DNA from: Exophiala sp. HKRS030
Lineage: Eukaryota; Ascomycota; Eurotiomycetes; Chaetothyriales; Herpotrichiellaceae
Reading direction: 5' to 3'
NCBI GenBank assembly: GCA_023897205.1
Contig: JAHWDD010000004.1
Coordinates: forward strand, 3,906,001-3,970,000
Length of the DNA: 64,000 nucleotides
Position numbers and translations under genes: made by a program
The notes under the pieces: model-generated
The model's input: only the letters and a program-made list of their open reading frames with translations
The model's database searches: none
Told to the model about the DNA's origin: nothing
Part shown: positions 1 through 10,973 of the stretch, one piece after another
Numbering within the stretch: the first letter of the stretch is position 1
How the letters are laid out: every line of letters starts with the position of its first letter

Positions 1-1
1 T

Positions 2-1187
2 CAAAATTTCGAAACCGACCACAAGGATGACGGATGTGACACCGAGATAGTGCAAGCTTGGTTGCTTGTTGCAATTTACGAATCCATGCGCGCGTCTCAT
101 AAACAGGCGTGGATGAGCGCTGGTCGTGTATACCGCCTCGTCCAAGGGTTTCGCTTCCACGAACTCGACAAGACAGGTACAATCATTGAACATGAGGATA
201 GCAATGACATAGTCAAGATAGAAGAACAACGTCGCCTCTTCTGGATGGCCTATCTGCTCGACCATCTGATGAGCCTGCGGAACGATTGGCCGATCACTTT
301 GAATGAGCACATGGTAAGAAGGGACCGTTGTGATTTGTGACAGAATGCGGAGAGACACTGACTTGTGCAATCCTTATCGTCTCCATAGATCTGTACCCGC
401 CTGCCAGGACCGGACGCTGACTTTCAGAGTGGGCGACCGGTATCTGGATCTTTCCTCTCTGAAGCAATCACGGAATCGAGTCCAAGATTCACGTCTCCGT
501 TTACCGAAAGCATTGTCCTCACCACTCTTTACGGACGGAGCCTGCTGCGGAGCCAACAACATAGCATCCTGAGCGTCTATGGAGATGGTGGCGACTCGGA
601 CTGGCTAGCCTGGCATCGGTGGCTTGACAATACTCTCAAAATCAGACTTCAAGTCGTGGCGCGCCTCTGTGCATTATCACAAACCGCAGCATCGGATCCG
701 TTTTTGTTGTTTACGAATATCTTGGGCCATGGAGCAGTTGTATATCTCTGCAAATGCGCAATGCAGTCCGCGGCAAGCCTAGCGAGACAACCAGATGTTT
801 ACGCTGAGGTCCTTCAATGTCAGGCTCGGGCCCTGGCCGCCGCCACTGCTGTCGTTCGTCTCGCCAGCGAATTGCGTGAACTCCATTTCTCAAAGGTGAG
901 TTGAATCCGATGGCACATGGCAGGTATAAGCACAATCCGCTGACACAATGGAAATGACAAAGATATATCCCCTCATGCCCATACCCTTATTTGTTGTTGC
1001 CGAGTTCCTTTACGAGAATCTTACCGATGTTGGGCCTAACCAACAATTGATTGGTGAACTGCTCAATGTATTTCGTGATCTGAAAAACATTAACAATCTC
1101 GAACAATGTTACCTGGATTTGCTGCCGCGATCATGTGTTTCCAGGACGACTGCGCTGCTTAGCTACACCAGCAGCAGTGCCGATTGA
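2..1187 (+). CDS. Fungal transcription factor, C-terminal part (partial at left edge)
   Basis: The reading frame is open from base 2, so the N-terminus, and any DNA-binding domain, lies outside the window. Exons are 2-313, 389-895 and 963-1187; all junctions are phase 0 and GT-AG, and the second intron has a CTGAC branch-like site near 938. The first exon encodes the hallmark of the fungal-specific transcription factor domain (Fungal_trans, PF04082): a helix ending in EEQRRLFWMAYLLDHL, followed by the usual sequence on substrate-position helices (ITLNEHM, then LPGPDADF across the first intron). The rest is helical, as in other members. The protein would be a nuclear regulator of unknown target genes. 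The tail is short and serine/threonine-rich, ending at TGA 1185-1187. The family call is firm; the regulated pathway cannot be seen from this fragment. Confidence 0.85.
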
Positions 1188-2028
1188 AGCCTCAGCAGAA
1201 TGTGGAAGGCACTAGCTAGAGAAAGCTGGAGCAGACCAGAGACAGCTGAAGACTATGTGGAGGAAGCTCTGTTCATTGCCAAAGGGGCGTGTCTCCAAGG
1301 GAAAGTAATGGAAGACAAGAAATGAGAGAAGGGGCCCTGCTCAGCGCAGCTATACGCTTGGCCTTTTCGATGCGGGCTCGTCGAAATAATCCGCGTACAC
1401 GTTTCCAAAACTGTGATGTGTGTGTGCGACTCGCCGTGCAAGCAGACGCGACGCAAGGCAAAGCAGATGTCGGTAGGAAATATTGCAGAGGGAAAAGCAA
1501 GGGAATTCCCCAGACTATCCTGACTTTCCAAATGCTGCTGCATACAAAGGCTGAAACAGGCATATGAAGGTACCTTTTCAGGAGCGATGATGTCGGCGAC
1601 GCGTTCCTCGGCACGACGCGACGTGAAGTACAGGTGTCGCCTTAAGAGTGAATTTCCATCACTGCCATAAATATTGTACTATATAGAAGGCCCCGAAGTC
1701 AGAATATTTCCTTGTGCTGGACTAGGAGTCATAAGGCGGCGTCACATAACTCCCGATAGAGACTAGTTGGCATATCTGCTTGGCATCAAAGCGGAATGTC
1801 GGAGTTTTATGAAGTTGAAGTCTCCTCGATGCAAATTTCTCGAGTATCGAGAACCGAGAATACACATGTGGTGAATATTTTTTGATCCTTTATACCGACT
1901 ATACACATTCTGCCTGGTCGACTTCGATCTGCCGCTCTGCTTTTGCAGATCAAAGGCCTGAACCACCTTGAAAATGTCTTTGAATAACACACGCCAGTGT
2001 TCCGAAATACATATGAACTATAGTTCAA
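1188..2028. other. Intergenic, no gene seen
   Basis: Lies between the partial regulator and RRN6. Three overlapping open frames of 92-113 codons at 1253-1614 on both strands have no recognisable domain, no splice support and mirror each other, so I treat them as chance. The last few hundred bases should hold the RRN6 promoter; I see no distinctive element. Confidence 0.6.
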
Positions 2029-5003
2029 ATGGCTGATCGCGGTCGCGAATGGCGCTTGCGACATTCTCATGAAACCAAAGCATTAAGCTACGGTCACTTT
2101 GGGACCGCGACATACGACAGTCGCACTCAGACTTGGTCTTTTCTGCGCCAGAATTATTTGCGACAGGACAACAAAGGTGACGGCTTCTGTCCAAACGCGA
2201 CCGGATTCTACCTTGTGGACGAACGAGTAGCAATCGCGCAAGAAAGCACAAGCACTCGACTTACCGATACACTCAACCTATCGCGGCCTGTCGGAAGGAC
2301 GGCCTTACTCAAGCAGATCCCGGACGCAGCCTTTTTGCCGAGATCCCTGTTTACCTCTCAAGTACTTCACGACGTTGATTTTGACCGAACAGTCCTTGGT
2401 GATACCCTGGCATTAGGAACAGCCAGAGTCTCCTTACGGAAATCGCTGCAGCATGATTCTCCCAGTTGCATGGCCCTCGTTTTTCGAGCAGGACCAAGCG
2501 GTGACATATGTCTAACCGAAGTCGGTGGAGAGGATATTACTCTGTCTGTTGAACCTAACTCCGAAATCAGCTGCAAGATTCCAAGTGTTGCTTTAGACCG
2601 TGGAAGTCGCATGATTTCAACAGAACCTGTCCGGCACATATCCTCCGCTGGCACATTGAGTGGCCGATTTCTTGTTGTGAGGGACAGTGGAACCAGTGTT
2701 TTCGAGCTGCTCTGGAGACAAGGCCGTTTTGCTCAGGCAGAAACAGATAATTCTTCCCACATAAATGCCGCCTTCGTGGACCATAGCCTACTGTTTTCCA
2801 TACCCTCGACGAGGACTGGTCAGGCCGCCCACGCCCACGCCTCGTTCCAAGCCAGTAGCCAAGATATACTCGCAATTGTGGACGTCCGTGGTCAATGGAG
2901 TATTTGGGAGATCCGCCGCAAAAGGTCAACATCAGCTCCTGTACCGTACCACGCAATTCTGAAATGTTCAAAAAACATCTCTGACGCCCTGTCTGAGCAC
3001 AGTCTATTCTTGGCGGACAATTGGCATAGGATATCCTGGTTGCCAGACGCTGGAGGAACTGGTCAGCGGATTATGGTCTGCAATCGAAGATCTGCGGTGG
3101 TCTTTGATAGCGATGGGACGTTTGAAGGTCAAGTGGACATGCGACTTGGCCCGCAGTCGAATGAGACCCAGATCCTTGATGTGAGGACAAGCATTATTCG
3201 GCCATATTTGGTTTTGGCTTTGACAAGCTCGCGAATTTTGGTGTTCACATCTCAGGGACTGGGACAGCAACAGTCTTCCAAATATGAACCTCTCAAACTG
3301 GTGTGTTCTTGGGCTCACTTCCGGCATGGAAGCGATCTTAATCTGAGAATGAGTGTTGTCGAGTTCGAGCAAGGTAAAGAATCTATCGACTTGCATCTTC
3401 TGCATTCTGACTGTCGATAGATATTTGTATGCTGCTCTACTCACCGAGGAGTGAAATTGCAGTAACGTACCATTTCAGGCACGAACCTTTAGACCCAGAA
3501 ACTGTGGCATTTCAGGCTCCGGCGATTTTCAACCTGCCAACCGAAATTCGGAAGCGAATGGGCAGCATCACCGACATATCTCTCCAACCGATTAAGTTAG
3601 ACACTGACTTGGCCACGCCAAAGCCTTCATATCATCTTATGAAACTGGTTGCATCAACCTATCAGGGGACTATTATTGAGGCTGTGTATAAACATCAGTT
3701 TGCCCAGAGCGAGGGTGGACAAGCTAGGACTGAAATTCCTAGAATGTCATTGCCTCATAAATCTGTTGTGAGCACAGCGCTCGTCGCTGTGTCGGACCTA
3801 GCAGACCTAGGAGATTTCATTGTTGGCGACGACGAGGAGGAACGACAGAGGCCCGAGATAGAGGACACAGAGCAGAGCCTTACTCTATCCGTCTCTCAGC
3901 CACCTTCTCATACTCGTGATTGGAGAGCAATCTTCGAGTATAGCCGGTTTCTTCCCCCAGACCATGCTACCCTGCCATTCGTGGATACTTTGGGTATGGC
4001 AATTCGCCACTTTGAACGCTTGCAGCTACAGGAACGTCGTCGGCCGCTTCAAGTTCTTTCACAACTCGTCAGCCAGCATCAGATCAGTGACGTCGAGCAT
4101 GATTCGGAAGCTACCACAATGTGGACAGAAGAATTAGCACGACGAGATGATTTGCGACTCGATTCGGTAGGCCTAGATGGCCTCTCCGCCTTGTCTTCTG
4201 AACAGAACTTGCTTTATTTGTATCAGCTGGGTTTGTTAACTTATGTGGCATCTCTTGGCGAGAATGTTACCGACCGCAATCGCGTCAACCGGGAAAGGCT
4301 TGTCCGTCACATCGTAGGGGATGTCTTTCTGGGAAACATTGTCGTCAGATCCATCAACACTACGAACCAATTTCTGGAGCCCGCCTTGCCATCTTCTCCC
4401 CCTGAGCCGCTATCTGACGACACACGAACCACGACTCCTCTGCCAGCGGCAACTCCGAGTCTAGCTGCCGAAGAGGAACCTACGGTGACCCGCCTTCGAA
4501 GCTACGTGTCGTTTCGGGAAAAGGTTTCTCCCTTTCAAGCTTCTGACCAGGAGAATATTTCCAACATTCTAGCTCATCTGCCGGACTCTATCGATGAAGC
4601 CCCTGCGAATTACTCGTACCAGAACACAAATCAAAGGTTGAAATTGGTTCAAGAGGAAGCCGCAGCACAGTCGTTGGACCCAACAGAAAGGCGGAAGGCA
4701 GAGAGGCAAGCAGCTCGTTTGCAGAAAAAGCTAGAGAAGTCAATACGACTTGGTCAGGAAATTTTGTCACAGAGAAATGTGCTCCCGGGCATCAATAGTA
4801 TTGGAAGAGGCGTCGGTATGCCAGGCAGAGAGGTACAAAGTAGTCAGCCAGCCGTGGGTGGATTCAGTCAAGGCCCTAGTCAGAGTCAAGGCATCCCTGG
4901 GTTGACCATGACACAACCAGAGCGAGGGGCTTTCGGTACGCGACCGTCCAAGTCGAAGAGTAAGGGGAAAGATAAGGGATCGAAGCGAAAAGCAGGCTTC
5001 TAG
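2029..5003 (+). CDS. RRN6: RNA polymerase I transcription initiation factor Rrn6
   Basis: Two exons, 2029-3373 and 3421-5003, joined by a 47-bp intron with a TGAC branch-like motif; the split codon becomes GAT (Asp). The product is 975 aa. Without the splice the first frame stops at 3418-3420 and the second frame lacks its N-terminus. Family features: an N-terminal LSYGHFGTATYD block, then a long beta-rich (WD-like) half, a helical C-terminal half, and the lysine-rich tail ending KGSKRKAGF. This fits the Rrn6 family (PF10214), the fungal counterpart of TAF1C. Rrn6 forms the core factor with Rrn7 and Rrn11, which places RNA polymerase I at the rDNA promoter in the nucleolus. Length fits the family. 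Low-complexity acidic (DDEEERQRPEIEDTE) and Pro/Thr-rich linkers are visible in the second exon. Recognition is from motif memory and domain order; a profile search would confirm it. Confidence 0.85.
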
Positions 5004-5571
5004 AAATTCTCACAATTACAGACAAGTATGAGCTTTGTGCTTCCAATGCATGCCAAGATGATGCTTTCCTACCCCGGATTTTGGATTCTCCATATTCCGA
5101 GAGTGCCGGGCGCAGGCAGAATCGGCTAGTCCTCTCTGGGCGGGTATGAGTGCGGGGAAAGCACCTGAGGAGTTCAACTAGCGCAGGGATGCGGTCATAG
5201 TCGCGTGAGGCCGCCTCGTCACCTGTTTACTGAGCGATTTCCCTTCATCAGCTTAGTGGTCAGTTGTGGTACCTGACACCTTACCCCTCAATTGCTGCCT
5301 CCCTCTGCTCTTCATCCTCTGACCTTCCCTCTCATCTCTACCTTTCCTTGCTACTCTTGGTTCGTTCACACACAACACACCAAACTACCAATCTATTTCC
5401 CGTGACTATCACAGCCATTGGTTCTGGTGAGCTTCCTATCCAGCCTCATCTCGAAAGACTCTATTTCGACTCTGGCCTACTTGAAGCTGTATCTGACTTC
5501 TCCTTTCTAGACCTGACTTGACTCAACTACACTCACACCCCTCCATCAATTCAATCCATCCTCTCAGCATC
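5004..5571 (+). promoter_or_regulatory. Promoter/leader of the 168-aa gene, pyrimidine-rich
   Basis: From about 5280 to 5370 the top strand is strongly CT-rich, the usual look of a fungal transcription start zone and 5' leader. An open frame at 5264-5521 falls inside this tract and shows only low-complexity Ser/Leu/Thr, so it is not called as a gene. Confidence 0.5.
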
Positions 5572-6236
5572 ATGTCTGCCGACACATCGGATCTTACAAA
5601 GGTCGATTCCGCCATTGGCGGTATGGCCGGCTCTCCCCCAAAAGAGACCAAGCGAAGACACACCTCTTCTGCCCCTGGAGTCATGAACCTCAATGATCTC
5701 GGTAAGCATTGACCATCCTCTCGGCCTTATCCTGCTAACACTCGTACCTAGAGAAAGAAGGTACAAAGATTGCTGTTGCACCCGAAACGCAAAAGACAGG
5801 ATGGTAAGTTACAGACTATTCACAGCACTGTGCAAGGTTAACATGACACCCTTCAGGAAACTCAATACGTCAACCAGCACTGTCGAAGATCCTTCAATCC
5901 TCAAGAAGATGCTCACCGAGCCCCCAGTCAAGAAGATTGACCTGCACTTCCCCCTAGGTCTGGAGGTTACAGCACGAAATCTCAAGGGCGTAACGATAAA
6001 GGATGCAATGGATGCCATTCACAAGCAATTCAAAAAGAAGGTAAGCAGACTACAAAACCAAAGGCTCTGCTCGCATGCTGACACTTTGCTCTCAGGCCGA
6101 TGACGAATTGGAAGAGCCATACCTGAAAGGCTTCGAGTGGGATCCCGAGGAGTCATGGACAAGACTGAAGGTGCACACCCAGAAAGAAGGCATGCCTGTA
6201 GGCAAGAAGTCCAAGAAGAAGGGCGGTGATGATTAG
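5572..6236 (+). CDS. Conserved small fungal protein, DUF6699-like
   Basis: Four exons: 5572-5701, 5752-5803, 5857-6040 and 6096-6236, all GT-AG with consistent phases (GAG and TGG codons are rebuilt across the first two junctions). The product is 168 aa. The N-terminus is Ser/Thr/Lys-rich. Residues about 85-155 form one compact domain with a hydrophobic strand, the motif VTIKDAMDAIHKQF, and conserved Trp residues (FEWDPEESW), resembling the DUF6699 family of uncharacterised fungal proteins. The tail is very basic (GKKSKKKGGDD). The well-formed introns and a CT-rich leader suggest an expressed gene. Function unknown; the family match is from pattern memory and only moderately sure. Confidence 0.75.
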
Positions 6237-6929
6237 ACATGTCGTCTACTTGTAACGGACAGACGTATGTCAGCGTCTGGCCGACTAGTACTGCTACAAC
6301 ATGACACAACTTGATCCAGACGGATCGTATCTGCCACTCAAGCAATTGTGGTATGAATTACATAGTGCTCTTGGGGCTTTTTCTTCACGTCTGGCCAAGG
6401 CGGCATTTCCTGGCCACCGCGCGCATACCGCGATCAAGCTGAAAGTGTTTGTCTAGTCCTGCAATGAAATTACCTTTGAGCTGAGCATTCTACTACTACG
6501 TGTTCCACTTTCTCCCAGGGCAATCTGTGGTATTCGAGGTGGATAGTGAGGGGGGCCTAATCGATATCTTATCAGATCAACAGCGGTGCCACTCGAAGCC
6601 TTGGGTAGTCTTGGTACAGGCCTGTATTGTGGACGGGAGATAGGCTGACTATCATTAGTGGTATGTGGTGATAGTTTTGAGCCTTGCTGCAACCGTCCAT
6701 TGGGTTTTGGTCAACAGAAACCTGTGCTCCATACAGACGGCGTGAACAGCAATGTGTCTGGCCTGAAACTGAAGTGCGAGCCTGACTCAATAGGATGGAT
6801 GCAGTTTGTACGCAGATCCCCGTCAGATCGTCTTATCAGTGACAAAGACAACCCCATCAACCGTTCAACATGTCTCATATCTGAATCTAAGTATGTGAAT
6901 CTATCTTTGTCGAAGATCAAGTAGCAAAG
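6237..6929. other. Intergenic between the DUF6699-like gene and the oxygenase gene
   Basis: No gene recognised. Small frames at 6453-6920 on both strands overlap one another and have no domain. The right part presumably contains the promoter of the oxygenase gene. Confidence 0.5.
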
Positions 6930-8163
6930 ATGGGCTCCATATCAGGAACAGATGTCGCTCAGGCCTCTGTGGTCAACATACCCATCGTGGATCTCGGGCC
7001 ATTTTCGTCACCGTCCAGCACCGCCGAAGAAAGGCGTGTCGCTGCAGAAGCGCTGGTCAGGGCATGCAGGGACGTGGAGTTTGTTTACATCCAAAACCAC
7101 GGCGTCTCACAAGAGGAACTCGACGAGGCTTTTCGAGTGTCGAAAAACTTTTACGATCTCCCGCGCGAGGAAAAGATGAAGGCGCCTCACCCTCCAGGAT
7201 GGGCAGTCCACCGAGGGTATTCGTGGCCGGGGTTGGAAAAGGTGTCAAACATCCTCAGCAAGACCGACGACGAAGAGTCGGTCAAGCAGTTGAGGGAGGT
7301 CCAAGATTTCAAGGTCCGCAATCTCAATAAACACTCCCGCGCCATCGGGGAATGACATCCCAGAAACTGATCGTTGACTGTTGGTGTGGACAATCACAGG
7401 AAAGCTACGAGGTCGGATCAGACAACAACCCGAACCAGCCCAACGTGTGGCCTCCGGGCGACGTCATGCCCGAATGGAGACCGTCCATGACCTCCTTCTA
7501 CTGGACTTGCTTCGAGGCCGGAAAGAGGATTCTACGTGCGTTGGCCCTGGGGATCGGACTCGACGAAGACCACCTCCTGGGTTACCACAGCGGCGACTAC
7601 AACCAGCTTCGTCTCCTGCACTACCCGCCGATCCCAGCAGAGGCCGTCGAGGGGGGCAAATTCGCCAGAATGCCCGCTCACACGGACTGGTCCACGATGA
7701 CCATGTTGTTCCAAGACGACTGTGGGGGTTTGCAGGTGGAAGATCCCAGGAGGCCTGGAGAATTTATCGACGCCCCTCCCATCCCCGGCACTCTCGTCAT
7801 GAACGTAGGCGACTTGTTGATGCGATGGAGCAATGGTGAGTGAATGTCCATCTGGCCGTGGTTTTTTGTTTTGCCCCGTGGCGTGTGTTTTTGGGGGTTT
7901 GCTGATTGCGAATGGGATTGTTCGTCTCCATGACAAAAGATTACCTCAAATCTACGCTGCATCGAGTACAGTTACCATCCCGGCAGGACCGGTTTTCAGG
8001 CGACGAGAGAATGACGAGAGCACGATACTCGATACCCTATTTCATCACGACCGATCCGGACAGGCTGATCGAGTGTCTTCGCTTCGACGAGGAGCATCCG
8101 CCAAAGTATGAGCCGATCACGCAGCGCGAGTATTCTGCAATGAGGGCCAGGATGCAATATTGA
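6930..8163 (+). CDS. 2-oxoglutarate/Fe(II)-dependent oxygenase (isopenicillin-N-synthase-like)
   Basis: Three exons, 6930-7313, 7400-7835 and 7940-8163, give a 347-aa protein. The first intron has a weak donor (GTCCGC), but the splice gives the family string DFKESYEVG and reading through meets a stop. Domains: N-terminal DIOX_N (residues ~15-130, VNIPIVDLGPF and YIQNHGV), then the 2OG-FeII_Oxy fold. The iron triad is visible: His222 and Asp224 in AHTDWS, and distal His281 in TLHRV. The 2-oxoglutarate-binding Arg302-x-Ser is in ARYSIPYF. Such enzymes hydroxylate, desaturate or cyclise small molecules in the cytosol. It leads a run of methyltransferases, so a tailoring role in a small-molecule pathway is plausible (inference). 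All catalytic residues are present. Confidence 0.93.
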
Positions 8164-8598
8164 ACCGCAAAGTGTGACGGACGATCATGTATTTCTGGTT
8201 GTAATGCTGTTTCGTCCGGGGAGAATGATTTCTCTCCGGCAATGATCATCTTGCGGTATTAGTGAGTACGATACGGAGTCTTTCAATATATAAATAGTTC
8301 CAAGTGCCGAGTTTTCTAAGAGCCGAGATTGACGACCTTTCTCCTCGGTTGTAAACGATTTTGTTCTGTGATGTTCTGTGAGTCATCTTAACATAGAAAA
8401 AATTGATGCGGCAGTTTATACGGTAGAGAGAAAAACACAAGAAATACGTTGGGCACAGGAAAGAGTTTACGCTATGACACATTAAATGATCCCAGTGTGC
8501 ATATATAAGTAACAAATCCTCGAAACACTCACCAAACTTCTTCGGAGACTCGAGTACATAGTATATACTCGCAGTGTAGTACCTCACTTCTCGCAGTC
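8164..8598 (+). promoter_or_regulatory. Intergenic / promoter of the O-methyltransferase gene
   Basis: A 435-bp AT-rich gap. It contains a near copy of the dispersed TACGGAGTAC word (ATACGGAGTC at 8268-8277) and TATA-like runs (atataaat near 8286, atatataag near 8501), the latter about 100 bp before the ATG. No gene seen. Confidence 0.45.
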
Positions 8599-9471
8599 AT
8601 GGCGTCTTCTCAATCACCGGTCCACGCGCCACCTCATGTCCTCGAGCTTCTTTCCGAATTACACCAGAGATCCATCGATCAAGAGGCGGCGATTGCGGGT
8701 GATCGCAAAAACATCACGTCCGAGACCGAGGACCAGTATGAAGCCAGAGGCACCACGACCGGTGGTGGTGGTGATGAATCAAGGACCAAATTCGACCAAC
8801 TCATGCTCGACAAGTTCATCGCCCTGGACCAGGACAAGTGCGAGTTTATGTACCAGTTGATCAACGCCATGGGGGCCACCAACGTGGTCGAGGCCGGGAC
8901 CAGTTTCGGGGTCAGTACCATCTACCTGGCCCTCGCCGTCGCTCAAACAAAAGCCGCCACGGGCAAACCTGGCACGGTCATCGCCACGGAAAAGGAGACT
9001 TCAAAGGCGGAAGTGGCACGACGGTACTGGGCTCGGTGTGGTGCCCAAGTAGAGGAGCAGATTGATTTGAGAGTGGGGGATCTGAGGGAGACTTTGAAGG
9101 TTGATTTGCCGGTGATTGATCTCCTCCTCCTCGACAGTAAGTATCCATACCTTGTATACCTACTACTCCCCTTCTCTACCTGCCTTGTTTTGTCTAGCCT
9201 TGTCTACACGGAGATTCCTCCATTCAATGATGGCCGACTGACGCCACTAAAATTGCCAGTCTGGACACCAATGGTCCTCCCGACTTTGAAAACGGTCTTG
9301 CCACGTCTTCGACATGGTGCTGTGGTATTGGCGGACAACACCATATCGAGTGCGAAAGGGTACGAAGAATTCTTGACCTTTGTACGAAATCCTGAGAATG
9401 GGTTTCGCAACATGACATTGCCGTTCAACAATGGCTTTGAGATGAGTGTTTACTTGCCAAAGTCGGGATGA
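8599..9471 (+). CDS. SAM-dependent O-methyltransferase (caffeoyl-CoA/catechol OMT type)
   Basis: Two exons, 8599-9136 and 9260-9471, give 249 aa. The 123-bp intron (GTAAGT...CCAG) is a multiple of three and stop-free, so the unspliced frame also reads through as 290 codons. Splicing restores the family string LLLLD-IWTPMVLP, which is why I favour it. The Methyltransf_3/24 fold shows: SAM motif I VVEAGTSFGVSTIYLA, an acidic residue after strand 2 (IATEKE), the acidic metal/catalytic region LLLLD, and LADN near the end. The enzyme would methylate a hydroxyl group of a small aromatic or phenolic substrate in the cytosol. It lies 435 bp downstream of, and parallel to, the oxygenase gene. A GGT repeat codes for a short Gly run near residue 55. 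Confidence 0.9.
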   Translation: MASSQSPVHAPPHVLELLSELHQRSIDQEAAIAGDRKNITSETEDQYEARGTTTGGGGDESRTKFDQLMLDKFIALDQDKCEFMYQLINAMGATNVVEAGTSFGVSTIYLALAVAQTKAATGKPGTVIATEKETSKAEVARRYWARCGAQVEEQIDLRVGDLRETLKVDLPVIDLLLLDSKYPYLVYLLLPFSTCLVLSSLVYTEIPPFNDGRLTPLKLPVWTPMVLPTLKTVLPRLRHGAVVLADNTISSAKGYEEFLTFVRNPENGFRNMTLPFNNGFEMSVYLPKSG

Positions 9472-9542
9472 GACGAGCATTCAAAGACTAGAAGACTTTA
9501 TTCTATTCGGTATATATATATATCTACTACTCAGTACTGCTC

Positions 9543-10361
9543 CTACTTCTTCGCAATGGCAACATACGCGATGTGACGTAAGCCTTCCGCAGGGCCAGCT
9601 TCGCGGGCTTGCAGGAGCTTCAACATCTCAGGGCCCAACCTCTCCTTCTCTTCCTCGCTCCAATCTTTGACCGCGGCCGGGTAGGTTTTGGCCACCATAT
9701 GGACATCACGCAGAAATGGATCGACGAGAGCATCGGTCCATCTCTCGACAATCTGGATTTTGTTGCCCTTGAAGCCGGCGTTTTCGAGGACAGAGCGTAG
9801 AGTCTCTTCCTTGCTCCATTCCTCTTCCCACGGCGCCCCCAGTGGCTTCAGGTCGGGCCGGATCAGTTTTTGGGCTTGCTTGACGGTTTCCATCATCCGC
9901 CGTTCCTTCCACGTCGTCACGACGGCGGTCCCGCCGGGCTTGAGCGTGCGGTATATGTGATCCGCGCCCTTTTGTGGCTCGGGCAGGAAGAAAATGCCAA
10001 AATTGGTGATGCTCAGGTCGAAACTTTCGTCGGGGAACGTGAGGGCCTGAGAATCCATCACCGAGGCTTCCACATTCTTCCACTTCAGCGTCTCGCCTTT
10101 TTTTCTCGTAACTTCAACGACCGACGGGACAAAGTCGGTGGCGTGGATGGTGGGAAACGATCCCGTCTTCGCGGCCTTATCTTCCAGGAATTGGGTGACG
10201 AGACCGGTGCCACAGGCGTTGTCGTGAATCACGGCGGTGGAATCCGGAGCTGGCAACATTTCGTCCAGGACCTGGTGGGCTATGTCGCCGGTGATGAGGC
10301 CAATAAGACCTTCATATGTACTTGCCAGTTCATTGAAATGGCTTGCAGGGTTGTCAGTCAT
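9543..10361 (-). CDS. Class I SAM-dependent methyltransferase (UbiE/Methyltransf_11 type)
   Basis: A single exon of 272 aa from ATG 10361. An upstream in-frame extension to 10394 starts at a non-ATG codon and adds nothing family-like. SAM motif I is VIHDNACGTGLVTQFL, motif post-I contains IHATDFVPSVVEV, and there is SFDLSITNFGIFFL followed by LKPGGTAVVTTWKE, the standard order of the Methyltransf_11/25 group. The C-terminal third (residues ~165-272) is helical and probably forms a lid for a small-molecule substrate. The gene ends 71 bp from the convergent O-methyltransferase gene. Similar proteins occur in many fungal secondary-metabolite clusters, but its substrate cannot be read from the sequence. 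Confidence 0.9.
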   Translation of the reverse strand: MTDNPASHFNELASTYEGLIGLITGDIAHQVLDEMLPAPDSTAVIHDNACGTGLVTQFLEDKAAKTGSFPTIHATDFVPSVVEVTRKKGETLKWKNVEASVMDSQALTFPDESFDLSITNFGIFFLPEPQKGADHIYRTLKPGGTAVVTTWKERRMMETVKQAQKLIRPDLKPLGAPWEEEWSKEETLRSVLENAGFKGNKIQIVERWTDALVDPFLRDVHMVAKTYPAAVKDWSEEEKERLGPEMLKLLQAREAGPAEGLRHIAYVAIAKK

Positions 10362-10973
10362 CGTGATTTTTTGGGGGGGCGACAGTATAAGCACAAGCGC
10401 TACTGATAACAGGGGAAGGACAATTGAGGTCTGGGGAGAATCGTTAACTGGAAACGTATCTTGTAGTCAGTTGTCAGCGTTCGGAGATAAATTTTTAAAT
10501 GGTGGACGGGGAAACTCCGTATGAGTATTCCATAATTCAAGACTTCAAGTTACCTAGGCATCTACCTAGGTGCCGTAGGTGGGCAGTCAGAAATTGTTCT
10601 AAGGGAAACTTGTAGGCGTTGGCCTCTAACCTTATAGGTGTCGGGTACCTAGGCAAGTACTAATACTATACCTACGGAGTACCTATATTATACTTACCTC
10701 TGTCAGGGTAGAAGAACAAAGTAGGTCTATTGTTCCTTGTTTTCTCTTTTCCCCTTCTTCATTCCCCTTCCAATTCTGTCTCCATGCATGATCATCGTCA
10801 TCAAGATATTGAACAGCTGCATTTTCGTGACCGCCTCTGCAAAACACTCCTACCTCATTTCTTGTTCTGGTGGCACAAGACATGCATGAAAAGTCATAGA
10901 CTTCCTCTCAAAACATTGCTTTGAATCCTCGTCTTTCCCCTGCTTGGTCTTTCCCATCCTCGTGTCAATCACC
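10362..10973 (+). promoter_or_regulatory. Divergent promoter: methyltransferase (-) / glucoamylase (+)
   Basis: A 612-bp gap. It holds two copies of TACCTAGGCA (10551-10560 and 10646-10655) plus another CCTAGG at 10565-10570, one exact TACGGAGTAC (10673-10682), and a CGG-N7-CCG inverted pair at 10507-10519 that could suit a zinc-cluster regulator (inference only). The 150 bp before the glucoamylase ATG are CT-rich, typical of a fungal leader. Confidence 0.5.
10673..10682 (+). repeat. Dispersed word TACGGAGTAC, copy 1
   Basis: Exact match in the glucoamylase upstream region. Confidence 0.9.

Noticed and set aside
1253..1614. Overlapping 92-113 codon frames on both strands upstream of RRN6
   Set aside because: Three frames mirror one another, which points to base composition rather than genes; no motif seen.
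8599..9471. Unspliced 290-aa version of the first O-methyltransferase as the main product
   Set aside because: The 123-bp segment has GTAAGT and CAG splice sites and breaks the conserved LLLLDIWTP string; kept only as a possible retained-intron form.
10944..10973. Earlier start of the glucoamylase
   Set aside because: The codon at 10944 is TTG; the ATG at 10974 has good context and begins a proper signal peptide.
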